Below, in pieces: positions 8,565 through 15,171 of a stretch of 16,016 nt of DNA. Source of the DNA: Perlabentimonas sp034006965. Lineage in GTDB: Bacteria > Bacteroidota > Bacteroidia > Bacteroidales > Tenuifilaceae. The position numbers were made by a program, and so were the translations under genes. How positions within the stretch are numbered: the first letter of the stretch is position 1; each line of letters starts with the position of its first letter. Below the pieces are notes generated by a model that saw nothing but the letters and a program-made list of their open reading frames with translations, was not told the origin of the DNA and ran no database searches. The stretch covers positions 1 through 16,016 of the forward strand of contig JAVERU010000069.1 in NCBI GenBank assembly GCA_034006965.1, written 5' to 3'.

Positions 8565-9400
8565 TTCTTTACGCGAAATCTTGCTACTGCAATCATTCTC
8601 TTTGTAATCGTTTCTTTTCAATCTCTTCATACTGCCTTAAATGCTTATGTTCAGCACGATTCCATCCCTCACTCTGCCGTTTTTATTAGCGACTACATTC
8701 AGTATGCATCGGTAACGGGTGATGCCCGCTGGCCAATACCTTGCCACCATGGCTATGATTAAGGGTATGCACATAGAGGTTTTTACAAACCACACCGATA
8801 TTTTCAATTTTTCCGCCTCTTTGTATCCGCTCTCGTTTAACCAGCTCAACATTATTTTCCTTAACCATATTGATGTTGTTCCTGCCGAGAACTGCGAACA
8901 GTTTACTTAACCACCATTTTCGGGAACCATTGCCAATGGGCAGGTTTGGGGTCGGGGAGCAATAGATAGTAAGGGTATGGCGGTAATGCAGCTGCTGGCG
9001 AACGACCCCAACAAAAAGGTGTTCACCATTTCCACTACCTTTAAACGTTCCCTCTGGCTAAAGCTCACGCATAGCATGAACACCTCGGGTCATGGCTCGG
9101 TTCCATCCAAAAAGTATGTAGCGCAAGGGAAGGTTCGCTTATTATACAAGATTGTTAGATGGAACAGAAAGGTGGTTTTCTCCAAAACTACCCGCGATAT
9201 GTTTCGGGAGTTAGGTAGGCTCGAGGGCGGTATGAGGGGTGTTGTGCTCCGTAACCTTGGGTTGTTCCCGCCCCTTGGCTGTACGCTCTATGAGGAAGGA
9301 TGAGGTGATTTACTCCCTTATTACCAATACAATTACCATTACTGGGATTCAAACGCCTCCAGGGCCTCCCAACTTCATTCCACAGGTTTATATGATATGA
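8565..9400 (+). pseudogene. Decayed M20 family metallopeptidase gene
   Basis: Remains of a membrane-anchored zinc carboxypeptidase/aminoacylase-like gene, readable only by changing frame. Frame 3 from 8565 gives a membrane segment (ATAIILFVIVSFQS) and FISDYIQYASVTGD. A shift near 8715-8725 leads into frame 1 with GMHIEVF, then LNHIDVVPAE, whose His is a zinc ligand. A stop TAA at 8908-8910 replaces what should be Tyr in QFT-Y-PPFSG; translation past it continues as GQVWGRGAIDSKGMAVMQLLA, whose Asp is the bridging zinc ligand. About 100 or more residues, including the catalytic Glu-Glu region, are then missing: the frame jumps to the dimerisation domain (LWLKLT, SGHGSVP). A final shift near 9290 gives EVIYSLITNTITITGIQ and NFIPQVY before a stop at 9398-9400; the C-terminal catalytic lobe is absent. 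No start codon survives. The gene is clearly non-functional. Confidence 0.85.
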
Positions 9401-9425
9401 TTCATACCTCAATGAACGAAAACAA

Positions 9426-9484
9426 TAACCCTGTCCTTTAGGGCAGGGTTAAGAATTCTAATGAGAAGCTGGGCTTTAGCCCTG
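9426..9484. repeat. REP-like pair of hairpins with TTTA loops
   Basis: The first hairpin pairs 9426-9436 with 9441-9451 (TAACCCTGTCC / GGGCAGGGTTA, 11 pairs with one G-T) around a TTTA loop. The second, 20 bases on, pairs GGGC 9471-9474 with GCCC 9479-9482, again around TTTA. Two unequal GC-rich palindromes with the same loop resemble the REP/BIME elements seen between Bacteroidota genes and mobilised by REP-associated Y1 transposases. No U-run follows on either strand, so a terminator role is less likely. No transposase gene is in the window. Confidence 0.5.
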
Positions 9485-9532
9485 ATATCTTTTGCCAAAC
9501 AGGGATGAAAACAACCATTAAATTTTAAACGA

Positions 9533-9662
9533 ATACTCAATGTTATACCTATTTCGACATATAGCCTATTGGTCTAGTGATAAATCTGTTGATTTCTCAA
9601 AATCTTACATAACGACCTACTATACTGCTAATTGTGACCATTTTAGGCAACACATTGAGTAT
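9533..9662. repeat. 130-base segment bounded by an 11-base perfect inverted repeat
   Basis: ATACTCAATGT at 9533-9543 recurs inverted as ACATTGAGTAT at 9652-9662; a further CC/GG match lies just inside after four mismatched bases. The AT-rich interior has no recognisable gene. The arrangement is that of a small non-autonomous element with terminal inverted repeats, but no clear target-site duplication flanks it, so this is a description and not an identification. Confidence 0.4.
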
Positions 9663-9758
9663 CCATATTATTTATTGCATTTTCTTTGGCAGGCGGAATA
9701 GCCCTAGCCGAAATTATAAATTGTTAGATAACGACTAAAATTTCTAGAAGTCCACTGC

Positions 9759-9831
9759 TACCGCACGAGTCACTTATGTGGCATTTGATACAACAAAATC
9801 TTAGTTACCTCAAGACGGGAGTCGTGCGGTA
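9759..9831. repeat. 73-base structure bounded by 13-base inverted repeat
   Basis: TACCGCACGA (9759-9768) pairs with TCGTGCGGTA (9822-9831), extended to 13 positions with one mismatch (GTC at 9769-9771 against GAG at 9819-9821). The 47-base loop is gene-free. It could be a structured RNA, a recombination site or transposon ends; no family was recognised. Confidence 0.4.
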
Positions 9832-9895
9832 TCCGGGTTACGCTTGCAGTATGTCGATAGAGGTGAATTAGAAAGAATTTCACATCAAGCAGCTA

Positions 9896-10729
9896 CTATT
9901 CCACCAGCCTTATTCCCTTCTCCTCAAGGGTTATAAGCTTCGCCTTGTACAGCGCGCCTATGGCCTTTTTGAAAACCTTTTTACTGATGCCCAGCAAGCC
10001 GTATATCTCTTCGGGGGCGCTCTTGTCGGTTAGCCACAGCACGCCGTTGTTCTTCTCCAATTTGTCAATGATGATTTTCGATATATCGTCAACCTTTTCG
10101 TAGCCTGGCTTTTGTAGTATTAGGTCGATTTTTTCGTCATCGCGAATTTTTTTGATATAACCTTTAAGCTGCTTGCCGCGGCTAAGGTGTCGGAAAACCT
10201 CGTTTTCATATATTACGCCCCAGTGGGCGTTGTTCACAATGGCGCTGTAGCCCAGGTCGGTTTTGTTGTATATCAATATATCTACCTCCTGTCCAACTTC
10301 ATATTCGGGAGGTGTGTTGTCGAGAAACTTATCAACCTTCGCCGATGCGGCCAAGCGGTTGGTCTCGTAATCGATGTAAAGGGCCACGATGTACCACTTA
10401 TCCACCTCCATTCGCTGTTTCTGCTCCTTGAACGGCACAAAGATGTCCTTGGGAAGTCCCCAGTCGAGGAATGCGCCGGCATGGGTAACCGACACCACCT
10501 TTAGCATGGCAATTTCGCCCAGCTTAATCTTGGGCTCCTCGGTGGTGGCTATAATCCTATCCTCCGAGTCGAAGTAGATAAAAACATCGATGTACTCGTC
10601 AACCTTAATATCCTCGGGTACATAGCGACGAGGTAGCAAAATCTCACCGTGCTCACCACCATCGAGGTAGCAGCCTATGCTAATCTTTTTCACAACCCGC
10701 AGGTTGTTGGTTTTTCCAATTTCAGCCAT
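9896..10729 (-). CDS. cvfB: CvfB-family S1 RNA-binding protein
   Basis: Cytoplasmic RNA-binding protein of the CvfB/YitL family; the Staphylococcus aureus member affects virulence and RNA stability, while its role in Bacteroidota is not established. The 277 residues are close to the family's usual length. Three S1-like OB domains can be followed: about 5-63 (GEILLPRRYVP), about 70-134 (GAFLDWGLPKDIFVPFKEQ, the most typical S1 signature) and about 145-205 (LGYSAIVNNAHWGVIYENEVF). A C-terminal winged-helix domain spans about 210-277 (EEIYGLLGISKKVFKKAIGALYKAKLI). A strong promoter match lies just upstream and a hairpin separates it from the S9 peptidase gene, so it is probably a separate transcription unit. 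Confidence 0.87.
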   Translation of the reverse strand: MAEIGKTNNLRVVKKISIGCYLDGGEHGEILLPRRYVPEDIKVDEYIDVFIYFDSEDRIIATTEEPKIKLGEIAMLKVVSVTHAGAFLDWGLPKDIFVPFKEQKQRMEVDKWYIVALYIDYETNRLAASAKVDKFLDNTPPEYEVGQEVDILIYNKTDLGYSAIVNNAHWGVIYENEVFRHLSRGKQLKGYIKKIRDDEKIDLILQKPGYEKVDDISKIIIDKLEKNNGVLWLTDKSAPEEIYGLLGISKKVFKKAIGALYKAKLITLEEKGIRLVE

Positions 10730-10748
10730 CCCTTTAATGTATTTGATG

Positions 10749-10779
10749 CAAAGGTAAAGTATTATTGCTTACTAACAAT
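10749..10779 (-). promoter_or_regulatory. cvfB promoter, Bacteroidota type
   Basis: On the minus strand ATTG (10776-10779) is followed after 19 bases by TACCTTTG (10749-10756), matching both the -33 and the -7 TAnnTTTG boxes with the expected spacing. The predicted transcript would begin near 10742, giving a leader of about a dozen bases before the cvfB ATG. This is among the best promoter matches in the window. Confidence 0.65.
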
Positions 10780-10789
10780 CCTATGTAAA

Positions 10790-10823
10790 GCGAAGCGAGG
10801 AGTAAATGTACCCCTCGCTTTGC
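10790..10823. terminator. Hairpin between the S9 peptidase gene and cvfB
   Basis: GCGAAGCGAGG (10790-10800) pairs with CCTCGCTTTGC (10813-10823): 11 pairs with one G-T around a 12-base loop. It begins about 10 bases after the S9 peptidase stop. On the minus strand only a short TTT follows, so it may be a weak intrinsic terminator or a transcript 3'-end stabiliser. Confidence 0.5.
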
Positions 10824-10832
10824 CTTGTGCAT

Positions 10833-12866
10833 TTAGTATTGCAGATATTTTTCAGGAATTTCGCTCCTTGAGTTTTCAGGATTTAGATAGTACTCGAACC
10901 ATTGCAACGTGCGTAGGAGGTAGTCGTAACGATTCAGGTTTATTCGGTTGCCATGGCCCTCGTTGGGGTACCACACCAGCCGAACGGGCGCCTCGCCGTG
11001 TAGCTTAAGGGCTCGGTAAAGCTGTAGTCCCTGCTCGGGATGGATGCGTGAATCATGGGTTCCATGCAGGATTAGGGTTGGCGTTTTGCTCTGGTGAGCG
11101 TACTTAATTGGGCTTGCGCCCCATACCTTCTCTAGGTTCTCATGATTCCAAAATCCCCAATGAACATGGTAATCTTCCCAGGGTATATCGGTGGTATTGC
11201 GCTTTGAAACCTGATTGCTAATACCAACAAATACCACCGATGCTGCAAATCGTTCGGTATGCTTGGTGGCCGACCATGCCGCGAAGTATCCACCGTAAGA
11301 ACCACCCCCCAAGCCAACGCGATTCTTGTCAACATAGCCAATCTCAATAAGGTTATCGATACCATCCAGCACATCATCGTACTCCACACCAACTAGGTCG
11401 CCATAGCCTACCATGGAGAAATCGACACCACGACCCGAGCTGGCCCTGTAGTTGGGCATGAAAACAAACATGTCGCGTGCAGCAGCATATTGTCCCCAGG
11501 TGGAGTAGTTAGTCGTCCAACCATTCTGAACGGCTGCCTCGGGGCCACCGTGAATATAGGTGATAAGCGGGTACGACTGTCCCTCCTGAAAATTAAGCGG
11601 ATAAACCAATACACCCTCAATGCGCATTCCATCGCGGGCCTCGTACTCGAACTTACGCTGCTTAGCCAGCTTCACATTGGCCAACCAAGGGTTGTGCTGG
11701 GTAATTCGTTCAAGATTTTTCCCCTTCACGCCAAAGGTAAATACTTCGGTGGGATGCGCAGGCGTATGACCTGCAAATGCTACCAGTCCATCAATATGCT
11801 GAAAGCGACGAAATACCACGTCGCCCGGGTTAGTCAGACTGGTTCTTGCCTTGGCTTTCAGCTTCTGCTCGCTTAGCACAATGTCTACCCCCTCCTCGGC
11901 AGCAAATAGTAGGGTGGAGTTATCCTTCCAGCCCATATCAATGATTGACATCTCAAGCCCCTCGGCGTAGTTGCGTAGCTCTGCAAATTTTTGGCTGTTG
12001 GGAACATCCACAACGAATAGGCTACCCACAACCGAATCCTCTAGTTTCGATGCTGAGCGGAAGGCTAACTTTTTACCATCGGGGCTCCACACCATATTGC
12101 CCAACTTGCCAGGATTGTCCACCAGCTGAGACATTTCGCCGCTTTCCATATCGATAGTATGAACGCGCTTGAACATGTAGGAGTCGTCCACCAAATTCTG
12201 CGGTGCTATTGCAGCGGCAACCATCTTGCCATTGGGCGAAACCGCGAAGTCGAACACGGTTACATCCTTGGTTAGCTGGCGGGTTTCGTTTGTTGCAAAG
12301 TCGTGGATATATAGGTTGATATGACGCCACTCCTCCTCAAATATCTCAATGTTAAAGCCCTTTTCGCGGAGCTCAACACGGGTAGGGTCGTCATCGTTTA
12401 GCGATGTGAATACCATTGCGTTTTCCAAAAGGTGGTACTGCGACACCGATGCGCTATGGTTAAGCACGAGCTCCACCTCTTGGCTGTCGATATCAATTTT
12501 GTACACCTGTGTTCCTCTGGCTTCGGGTCTATTAGCCCTGAACGTTATGGCTTTGCCATTGGGAGTCCATCCCAACGAGAATACTGATACCTCGCCCGTA
12601 ATTAGCTTGGTAACCTCCTTTGATTTTAGGTTTACCAAATGCAGCTCGCGATAGTCGCCGCCCGGCTTATGATCCATGGGGCGAGGAACGGTTACGGTGT
12701 AGGCAATCACCTCCTTACTAGGCGAAAGAGCTACCTCGCCCACCGACTCCAGCTCAAAAAGTTTGCTGGGAATAAAGGTGTTGTTATTGCCATTGGCAAA
12801 TGCCACGTTGCCTCCAAGCCAAAGGGCAATGGCAAGGCAAATCGTTTTGTAAACGGTTGTTCTCAT
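10833..12866 (-). CDS. Secreted S9 family prolyl-oligopeptidase-like serine peptidase
   Basis: Exported serine peptidase of 677 residues that probably trims peptides in the periplasm, like the dipeptidyl/acylaminoacyl peptidases of family S9. A signal peptide is at about 1-24 (TICLAIALWLGGNVAFA). Residues about 35-420 form a beta-propeller with TolB/WD-like repeats such as LGWTPNGKAITF, FAVSPNGKMVAAA and MVWSPDGKKLAF. The alpha/beta-hydrolase domain follows: ITYIHGGPEAA (oxyanion region) and the catalytic triad Ser523 (GGGSYGGYFAAW), Asp605 (HGTHDSRI) and His638 (NEGHGNR). All triad residues are present, so it should be active. It follows the small lipoprotein gene by 66 bases in the same direction with no separate promoter match, so the two may be cotranscribed. 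Exact substrate specificity cannot be read from the sequence. Confidence 0.9.
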   Translation of the reverse strand: MRTTVYKTICLAIALWLGGNVAFANGNNNTFIPSKLFELESVGEVALSPSKEVIAYTVTVPRPMDHKPGGDYRELHLVNLKSKEVTKLITGEVSVFSLGWTPNGKAITFRANRPEARGTQVYKIDIDSQEVELVLNHSASVSQYHLLENAMVFTSLNDDDPTRVELREKGFNIEIFEEEWRHINLYIHDFATNETRQLTKDVTVFDFAVSPNGKMVAAAIAPQNLVDDSYMFKRVHTIDMESGEMSQLVDNPGKLGNMVWSPDGKKLAFRSASKLEDSVVGSLFVVDVPNSQKFAELRNYAEGLEMSIIDMGWKDNSTLLFAAEEGVDIVLSEQKLKAKARTSLTNPGDVVFRRFQHIDGLVAFAGHTPAHPTEVFTFGVKGKNLERITQHNPWLANVKLAKQRKFEYEARDGMRIEGVLVYPLNFQEGQSYPLITYIHGGPEAAVQNGWTTNYSTWGQYAAARDMFVFMPNYRASSGRGVDFSMVGYGDLVGVEYDDVLDGIDNLIEIGYVDKNRVGLGGGSYGGYFAAWSATKHTERFAASVVFVGISNQVSKRNTTDIPWEDYHVHWGFWNHENLEKVWGASPIKYAHQSKTPTLILHGTHDSRIHPEQGLQLYRALKLHGEAPVRLVWYPNEGHGNRINLNRYDYLLRTLQWFEYYLNPENSRSEIPEKYLQY

Positions 12867-12932
12867 GTCGTATTTGTTTTATTGATTTTGATATTTAGCT
12901 GTTGAATGGGATTTAACGGGTTTTCACCGGCT

Positions 12933-13334
12933 CTAGAAACGTCTAAAAGCAGCTTCAACCTGTGGATCCGAGCCTGATATGCCCGAGTAGGAGAATCGCC
13001 AGTATATGGCGCTATAGTCGCGCTCGATGTGGCCGGTGCCCGAGAAATCGTTGTAAGTATTGGTGCCAAGTAATTCAATTAGGGTGTCCGACACGGTGGC
13101 GTAGGTCTCCACCTCGAAGCCAAGGTTGTAAAAGTTATAAATCTTAATCATTGTCGAATCAGTACCATTGTAATCAAGGCTCACATTGTATTGTCGATAC
13201 CCTGAAACGGAACCCTCCTCGAAGCATCGCCATGTACCCAGAATAGAGTTTTCGGGATAGCTGGGCTTGTCGCACGCTTTTAGCGTAAAGGCTAGGGCAA
13301 TGGCCAGCAGGGCAATTTTAGTGGCTGATTTCAT
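12933..13334 (-). CDS. Small hypothetical lipoprotein
   Basis: I do not recognise a named family. The 133-residue product has a lipoprotein signal (residues 1-20, hydrophobic ALLAIALAFTL) with lipobox LKAC and the acylated Cys at 21, so it is a membrane-anchored envelope protein. The mature part starts with ENSILGTWRCFEE, a pattern seen at the N-terminus of many lipocalin-like Bacteroidota lipoproteins, and continues as alternating beta-type segments (YNVSLDY, TMIKIYNFYNLGFEVETYATV, YSAIYWRFSYSGISG). It is rich in Tyr and has a single further Cys (CFEE). It precedes the secreted S9 peptidase gene in the same direction, which suggests but does not prove a shared envelope role. A strong terminator lies directly upstream, so it has its own start of transcription. 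Confidence 0.72.
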   Translation of the reverse strand: MKSATKIALLAIALAFTLKACDKPSYPENSILGTWRCFEEGSVSGYRQYNVSLDYNGTDSTMIKIYNFYNLGFEVETYATVSDTLIELLGTNTYNDFSGTGHIERDYSAIYWRFSYSGISGSDPQVEAAFRRF

Positions 13335-13372
13335 ATCACTAGTATTGCTGTAAATATCTGTAAAAAAATGGC

Positions 13373-13414
13373 AAAATGCAACAGCGCTTTTTTGGAACAG
13401 AGCTGTTGCATTTT
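13373..13414. terminator. Strong intrinsic terminator after the OsmC-like gene
   Basis: AAAATGCAACAGC (13373-13385) pairs perfectly with GCTGTTGCATTTT (13402-13414), a 13-pair stem with a 16-base loop. On the minus strand it follows the osmC-like stop by 11 bases and is followed by two T-runs; on the plus strand T's run to 13417, so it may work both ways. It insulates the lipoprotein gene from osmC-like transcription. Confidence 0.8.
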
Positions 13415-13425
13415 TTTAGGTAATC

Positions 13426-13836
13426 TTACTGTACAAACTCAAACTTCACCATTTGCTTCAAATCGGGGTGGAGGCTGTTGGCCACAGGGCATTCCTTGGC
13501 TGATAGCTCAAGGAGTTTTCGCTCCTTGGGGCTATAGCTATTGTGGGGGAAAGTTAGCTCAACCACAATTTCAACCACCCTGCGCGGGTTGGTTCCCATT
13601 ACCTTGGTGATGGCCACCTTGGTACCATCGATATCGAAACCGTGGGTACGCGCTGCAATGCCCATAATGGTGAGCATACAGCTGCCCAGCGAGGTGGCCA
13701 GCAAATCGGTGGGCGAGAAGTATTCGCCTTTCCCCTGATTATCGGGTGGGGCATCGGTAATCAATTTATTTCCCGATAGTTTATGAACCGCCTCGGTGCG
13801 CAGCTCGCCTAGGTATATAATACTTGATGTTTGCAT
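13426..13836 (-). CDS. OsmC/Ohr-family protein (YhfA-like)
   Basis: OsmC-fold protein of 136 residues. Family members are thiol peroxidases that reduce organic hydroperoxides using two cysteines. Both are present: Cys53 in LGSCMLTIMGI and Cys116 in AKECPVANSL, at the spacing expected for the family. The N-terminal beta-strand (SIIYLGELRTEAVH) and PTDLLATSLGSC helix start are typical. The sequence resembles the YhfA-like subgroup more than Ohr itself, for which peroxidase activity is less certain. It is divergent from a flavin reductase gene that is followed by a MarR regulator, which suggests a redox or electrophile stress module. Two TAnnTTTG boxes lie upstream. Confidence 0.88.
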   Translation of the reverse strand: MQTSSIIYLGELRTEAVHKLSGNKLITDAPPDNQGKGEYFSPTDLLATSLGSCMLTIMGIAARTHGFDIDGTKVAITKVMGTNPRRVVEIVVELTFPHNSYSPKERKLLELSAKECPVANSLHPDLKQMVKFEFVQ

Positions 13837-13872
13837 GTTGCGAATGATTTTTATTTAAAATTTGTTGATGAG

Positions 13873-13880
13873 CAAAAATA
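13873..13880 (-). promoter_or_regulatory. Second -7 type box upstream of the OsmC-like gene
   Basis: The minus strand reads TATTTTTG, an exact TAnnTTTG match 36 bases upstream of the osmC-like ATG. A TTG lies 16 bases further up, closer than usual. It is an alternative to the promoter at 13934-13962. Confidence 0.3.
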
Positions 13881-13933
13881 GTGAACTTTTCCAATTCAAG
13901 TGGTAACGTGGGTAGGCTTTGCTTGTTCATTTG

Positions 13934-13962
13934 CAAAGATATTTTTAGGAAAAATCTTCAAA
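13934..13962 (-). promoter_or_regulatory. Probable osmC-like promoter
   Basis: On the minus strand TTTG (13959-13962) is followed after 17 bases by TATCTTTG (13934-13941), matching the Bacteroidota -33 and -7 boxes with a slightly short spacer. The transcript would have a leader of roughly 90 bases. The palindrome at 13996-14013 lies about 35 bases upstream of the -33 box. Confidence 0.45.
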
Positions 13963-13980
13963 TCTTTTATATCCTTTTTG

Positions 13981-14013
13981 AACATATCATTAAAATATAT
14001 GTTATAACATATA
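13981..14013. promoter_or_regulatory. Palindromic operator candidate with three half-sites
   Basis: TATATGTTATAACATATA at 13996-14013 is an 18-base perfect palindrome. A further copy of its half-site, AACATAT, lies at 13981-13987, so the order is AACATAT, ATATGTT (13997-14003), AACATAT (14006-14012), the two direct copies being 25 bases apart. It sits in the divergent region, 52 bases before the flavin reductase ATG. MarR-family dimers bind palindromes of this size, and a MarR gene follows the reductase, so it is the obvious candidate regulator. This is inference from context. Confidence 0.55.
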
Positions 14014-14065
14014 AAATCCAAGGTTTATAAATCGAACTAAACAACAACTAAAATTGCATTGAGAT

Positions 14066-14623
14066 ATGATTAAGATTGGAATTATTATTGGGAGCACACG
14101 ACCAGGTCGCAACTCCGAGGCAGTAGCAAAGTGGGTTTATGAAATAGCCAAGCAACGAGATGATGCTCAGTTTGAGGTGATAGATATAGCAGATTACAAG
14201 TTGCCACTGCTCGATGAGCCCGTTCCACCTGCCATGAATCAGTACGCTAAGGATCACACCAAGGTATGGGCCGAGAAGATTGGCTCTTTGGATGCATTTA
14301 TCTTTGTTACCCCTGAGTACAACCACGCACCCACAGGTGCGCTTAAAAATGCTATCGACTATATTTATGCCGAATGGAACAATAAGGCTGCTGGTTTTGT
14401 TGGGTTTGGTTCGGCAGGAGGTGTTCGTGCGGTTGAGCAGCTTAGGCAAATCATGGCTGAGCTACAAATTGCCGATGTGAGGGCACAGGTGTCGCTATCG
14501 CTATTCACCGATTTTGAGAACTTTAGCGTGTTTAAGCCAGCACCACATCAGGCCGATTCGGTTAATGCTATGATTGGTCAGGTTGTAGCATGGGGTAGTG
14601 CGCTTAAACCCCTCCGCGGCTAA
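14066..14623 (+). CDS. NADPH-dependent FMN reductase / quinone reductase
   Basis: Flavodoxin-like FMN-binding reductase of 185 residues, the usual length for the NADPH-dependent FMN reductase family (ArsH/ChrR/azoreductase-like). Such enzymes reduce flavins, quinones, azo dyes or chromate in the cytoplasm using NAD(P)H. The FMN phosphate loop is at residues 9-17 (GSTRPGRNS), and the family signature around the flavin is at about 82-95 (TPEYNHAPTGALKN), both intact. A third conserved patch is VGFGSAGGVRAVEQLR. The gene is preceded by a palindromic operator candidate, ends at a strong terminator and is followed by a MarR gene, suggesting induction by quinone-like or oxidative compounds. The exact substrate is unknown. 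Confidence 0.9.
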   Translation: MIKIGIIIGSTRPGRNSEAVAKWVYEIAKQRDDAQFEVIDIADYKLPLLDEPVPPAMNQYAKDHTKVWAEKIGSLDAFIFVTPEYNHAPTGALKNAIDYIYAEWNNKAAGFVGFGSAGGVRAVEQLRQIMAELQIADVRAQVSLSLFTDFENFSVFKPAPHQADSVNAMIGQVVAWGSALKPLRG

Positions 14624-14656
14624 TTGCGCTTTTAATCCACTATTCAGTCCTCCCTT

Positions 14657-14694
14657 AACCCATTGGTAAGTTTTGCCAGTGGGTTTTTTGTTTT
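14657..14694 (+). terminator. Intrinsic terminator of the flavin reductase gene
   Basis: AACCCATTGG (14657-14666) pairs with CCAGTGGGTT (14676-14685), ten pairs with one T-G, followed by TTTTTTGTTTT through 14694. This is a typical rho-independent terminator. Its loop and 3' arm overlap the marR promoter. Confidence 0.85.
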
Positions 14695-14701
14695 AAATTT
14701 G
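14672..14701 (+). promoter_or_regulatory. marR promoter, embedded in the upstream terminator
   Basis: TTTG at 14672-14675, in the loop of the terminator hairpin, is followed after 18 bases by TAAATTTG at 14694-14701, an exact match to the -7 TAnnTTTG box. Transcription should start near 14707, about 14 bases before the ATG at 14722. This makes the upstream GTG at 14704 an unlikely start for marR. Confidence 0.7.
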
Positions 14702-14721
14702 GAGTGGTAAATAGAATAAGT

Positions 14722-15171
14722 ATGAGAATTGAGGATGAGATTAAGGGGCGATTTAGGAATGAGTACCACAAGGGATTCATTAACCTTTCGTATACCGCAC
14801 GTAGCTTGAGCTACGATTTCTTCCGGGAGCTAAAAAAGCATGGGCTAACCGAGCAGCAGTACAATGTGCTGCGTATACTTCGGGGCTTTAAGGATGAGGC
14901 ACCCTTAAATGTGGGGTTTATTAAGGAGCGAATGCTCGATCGCAATCCCGATGTTAGCCGCTTGGTGGATAGGCTTCAAGAGAAAGGACTTGTTACCAGC
15001 TCTTCAAATTCGTTGGATAAACGACAGCGCTCGGTTGACATAACCCCAAGGGGGCTTGATCTGTTAGCCAGCTTGCTCGCTTGGGAAAAGCACGTGGAAA
15101 CGCTTTTAGGAAATTTAACCCTCGATGAGGTAACAGAGTTGAATAGGATTTTAGATAAAATTAGGGAATAA
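14722..15171 (+). CDS. MarR-family transcriptional regulator
   Basis: Winged-helix DNA-binding regulator of 149 residues, typical for the family; MarR proteins usually act as dimers and release DNA on contact with phenolics, oxidants or other ligands. An N-terminal helix (NLSYTARSLSYDFF) leads to the core LTEQQYNVLRILRG, then the recognition region VSRLVDRLQEKGLV and the wing with the family hallmark DKRQRSVDITPRG starting at residue 99. The C-terminal helices (LAWEKHVETLLGNLTLDEV) form the dimer interface. The reading frame extends six codons further to a GTG at 14704, but that codon lies upstream of the predicted transcription start, so the ATG at 14722 is preferred. No Cys is present, so any sensing is not by thiol oxidation in this protein. 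Likely target: the palindrome at 13996-14013 before the flavin reductase gene. Confidence 0.9.
   Translation: MRIEDEIKGRFRNEYHKGFINLSYTARSLSYDFFRELKKHGLTEQQYNVLRILRGFKDEAPLNVGFIKERMLDRNPDVSRLVDRLQEKGLVTSSSNSLDKRQRSVDITPRGLDLLASLLAWEKHVETLLGNLTLDEVTELNRILDKIRE

Larger units (their letters stand above)
9401..9895. other. Gene-free stretch with several inverted repeats
   Basis: About 495 bases between the pseudogene and cvfB with no credible gene. It holds the hairpin pair at 9426-9484, an inverted repeat bounding 9533-9662 and another bounding 9759-9831, listed separately. The longest open frame (9540-9701, 53 codons) has no ribosome site or recognisable protein. The composition and repeats suggest accumulated fragments of small mobile elements. 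Confidence 0.6.

Noticed and set aside
8719..9303. Two short open frames as independent small genes
   Set aside because: Both encode pieces of one M20 peptidase in the correct order, so they are fragments of a single pseudogene.
9560..9590. tRNA-like D-arm pattern (TTGGTCTAGTGATAA)
   Set aside because: No matching acceptor stem, anticodon arm or GGTTCRA T-loop follows.
9540..9701. Open frame of 53 codons on the plus strand in the gene-free stretch
   Set aside because: It starts inside an inverted repeat, has no ribosome-binding context and no recognisable domain or signal; consistent with chance.
11490..11876. 128-codon open frame on the plus strand inside the S9 peptidase gene
   Set aside because: It is antisense to a gene with an intact catalytic triad and shows no domain; a shadow frame.
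14704..14721. GTG start giving a six-residue longer MarR protein
   Set aside because: The codon lies between the -7 box and the predicted transcription start; the ATG at 14722 fits the family length better.
13426..15171. Horizontally acquired resistance island
   Set aside because: Base composition and promoters match the neighbours and no mobility genes or att-like repeats flank it; it looks like resident DNA.
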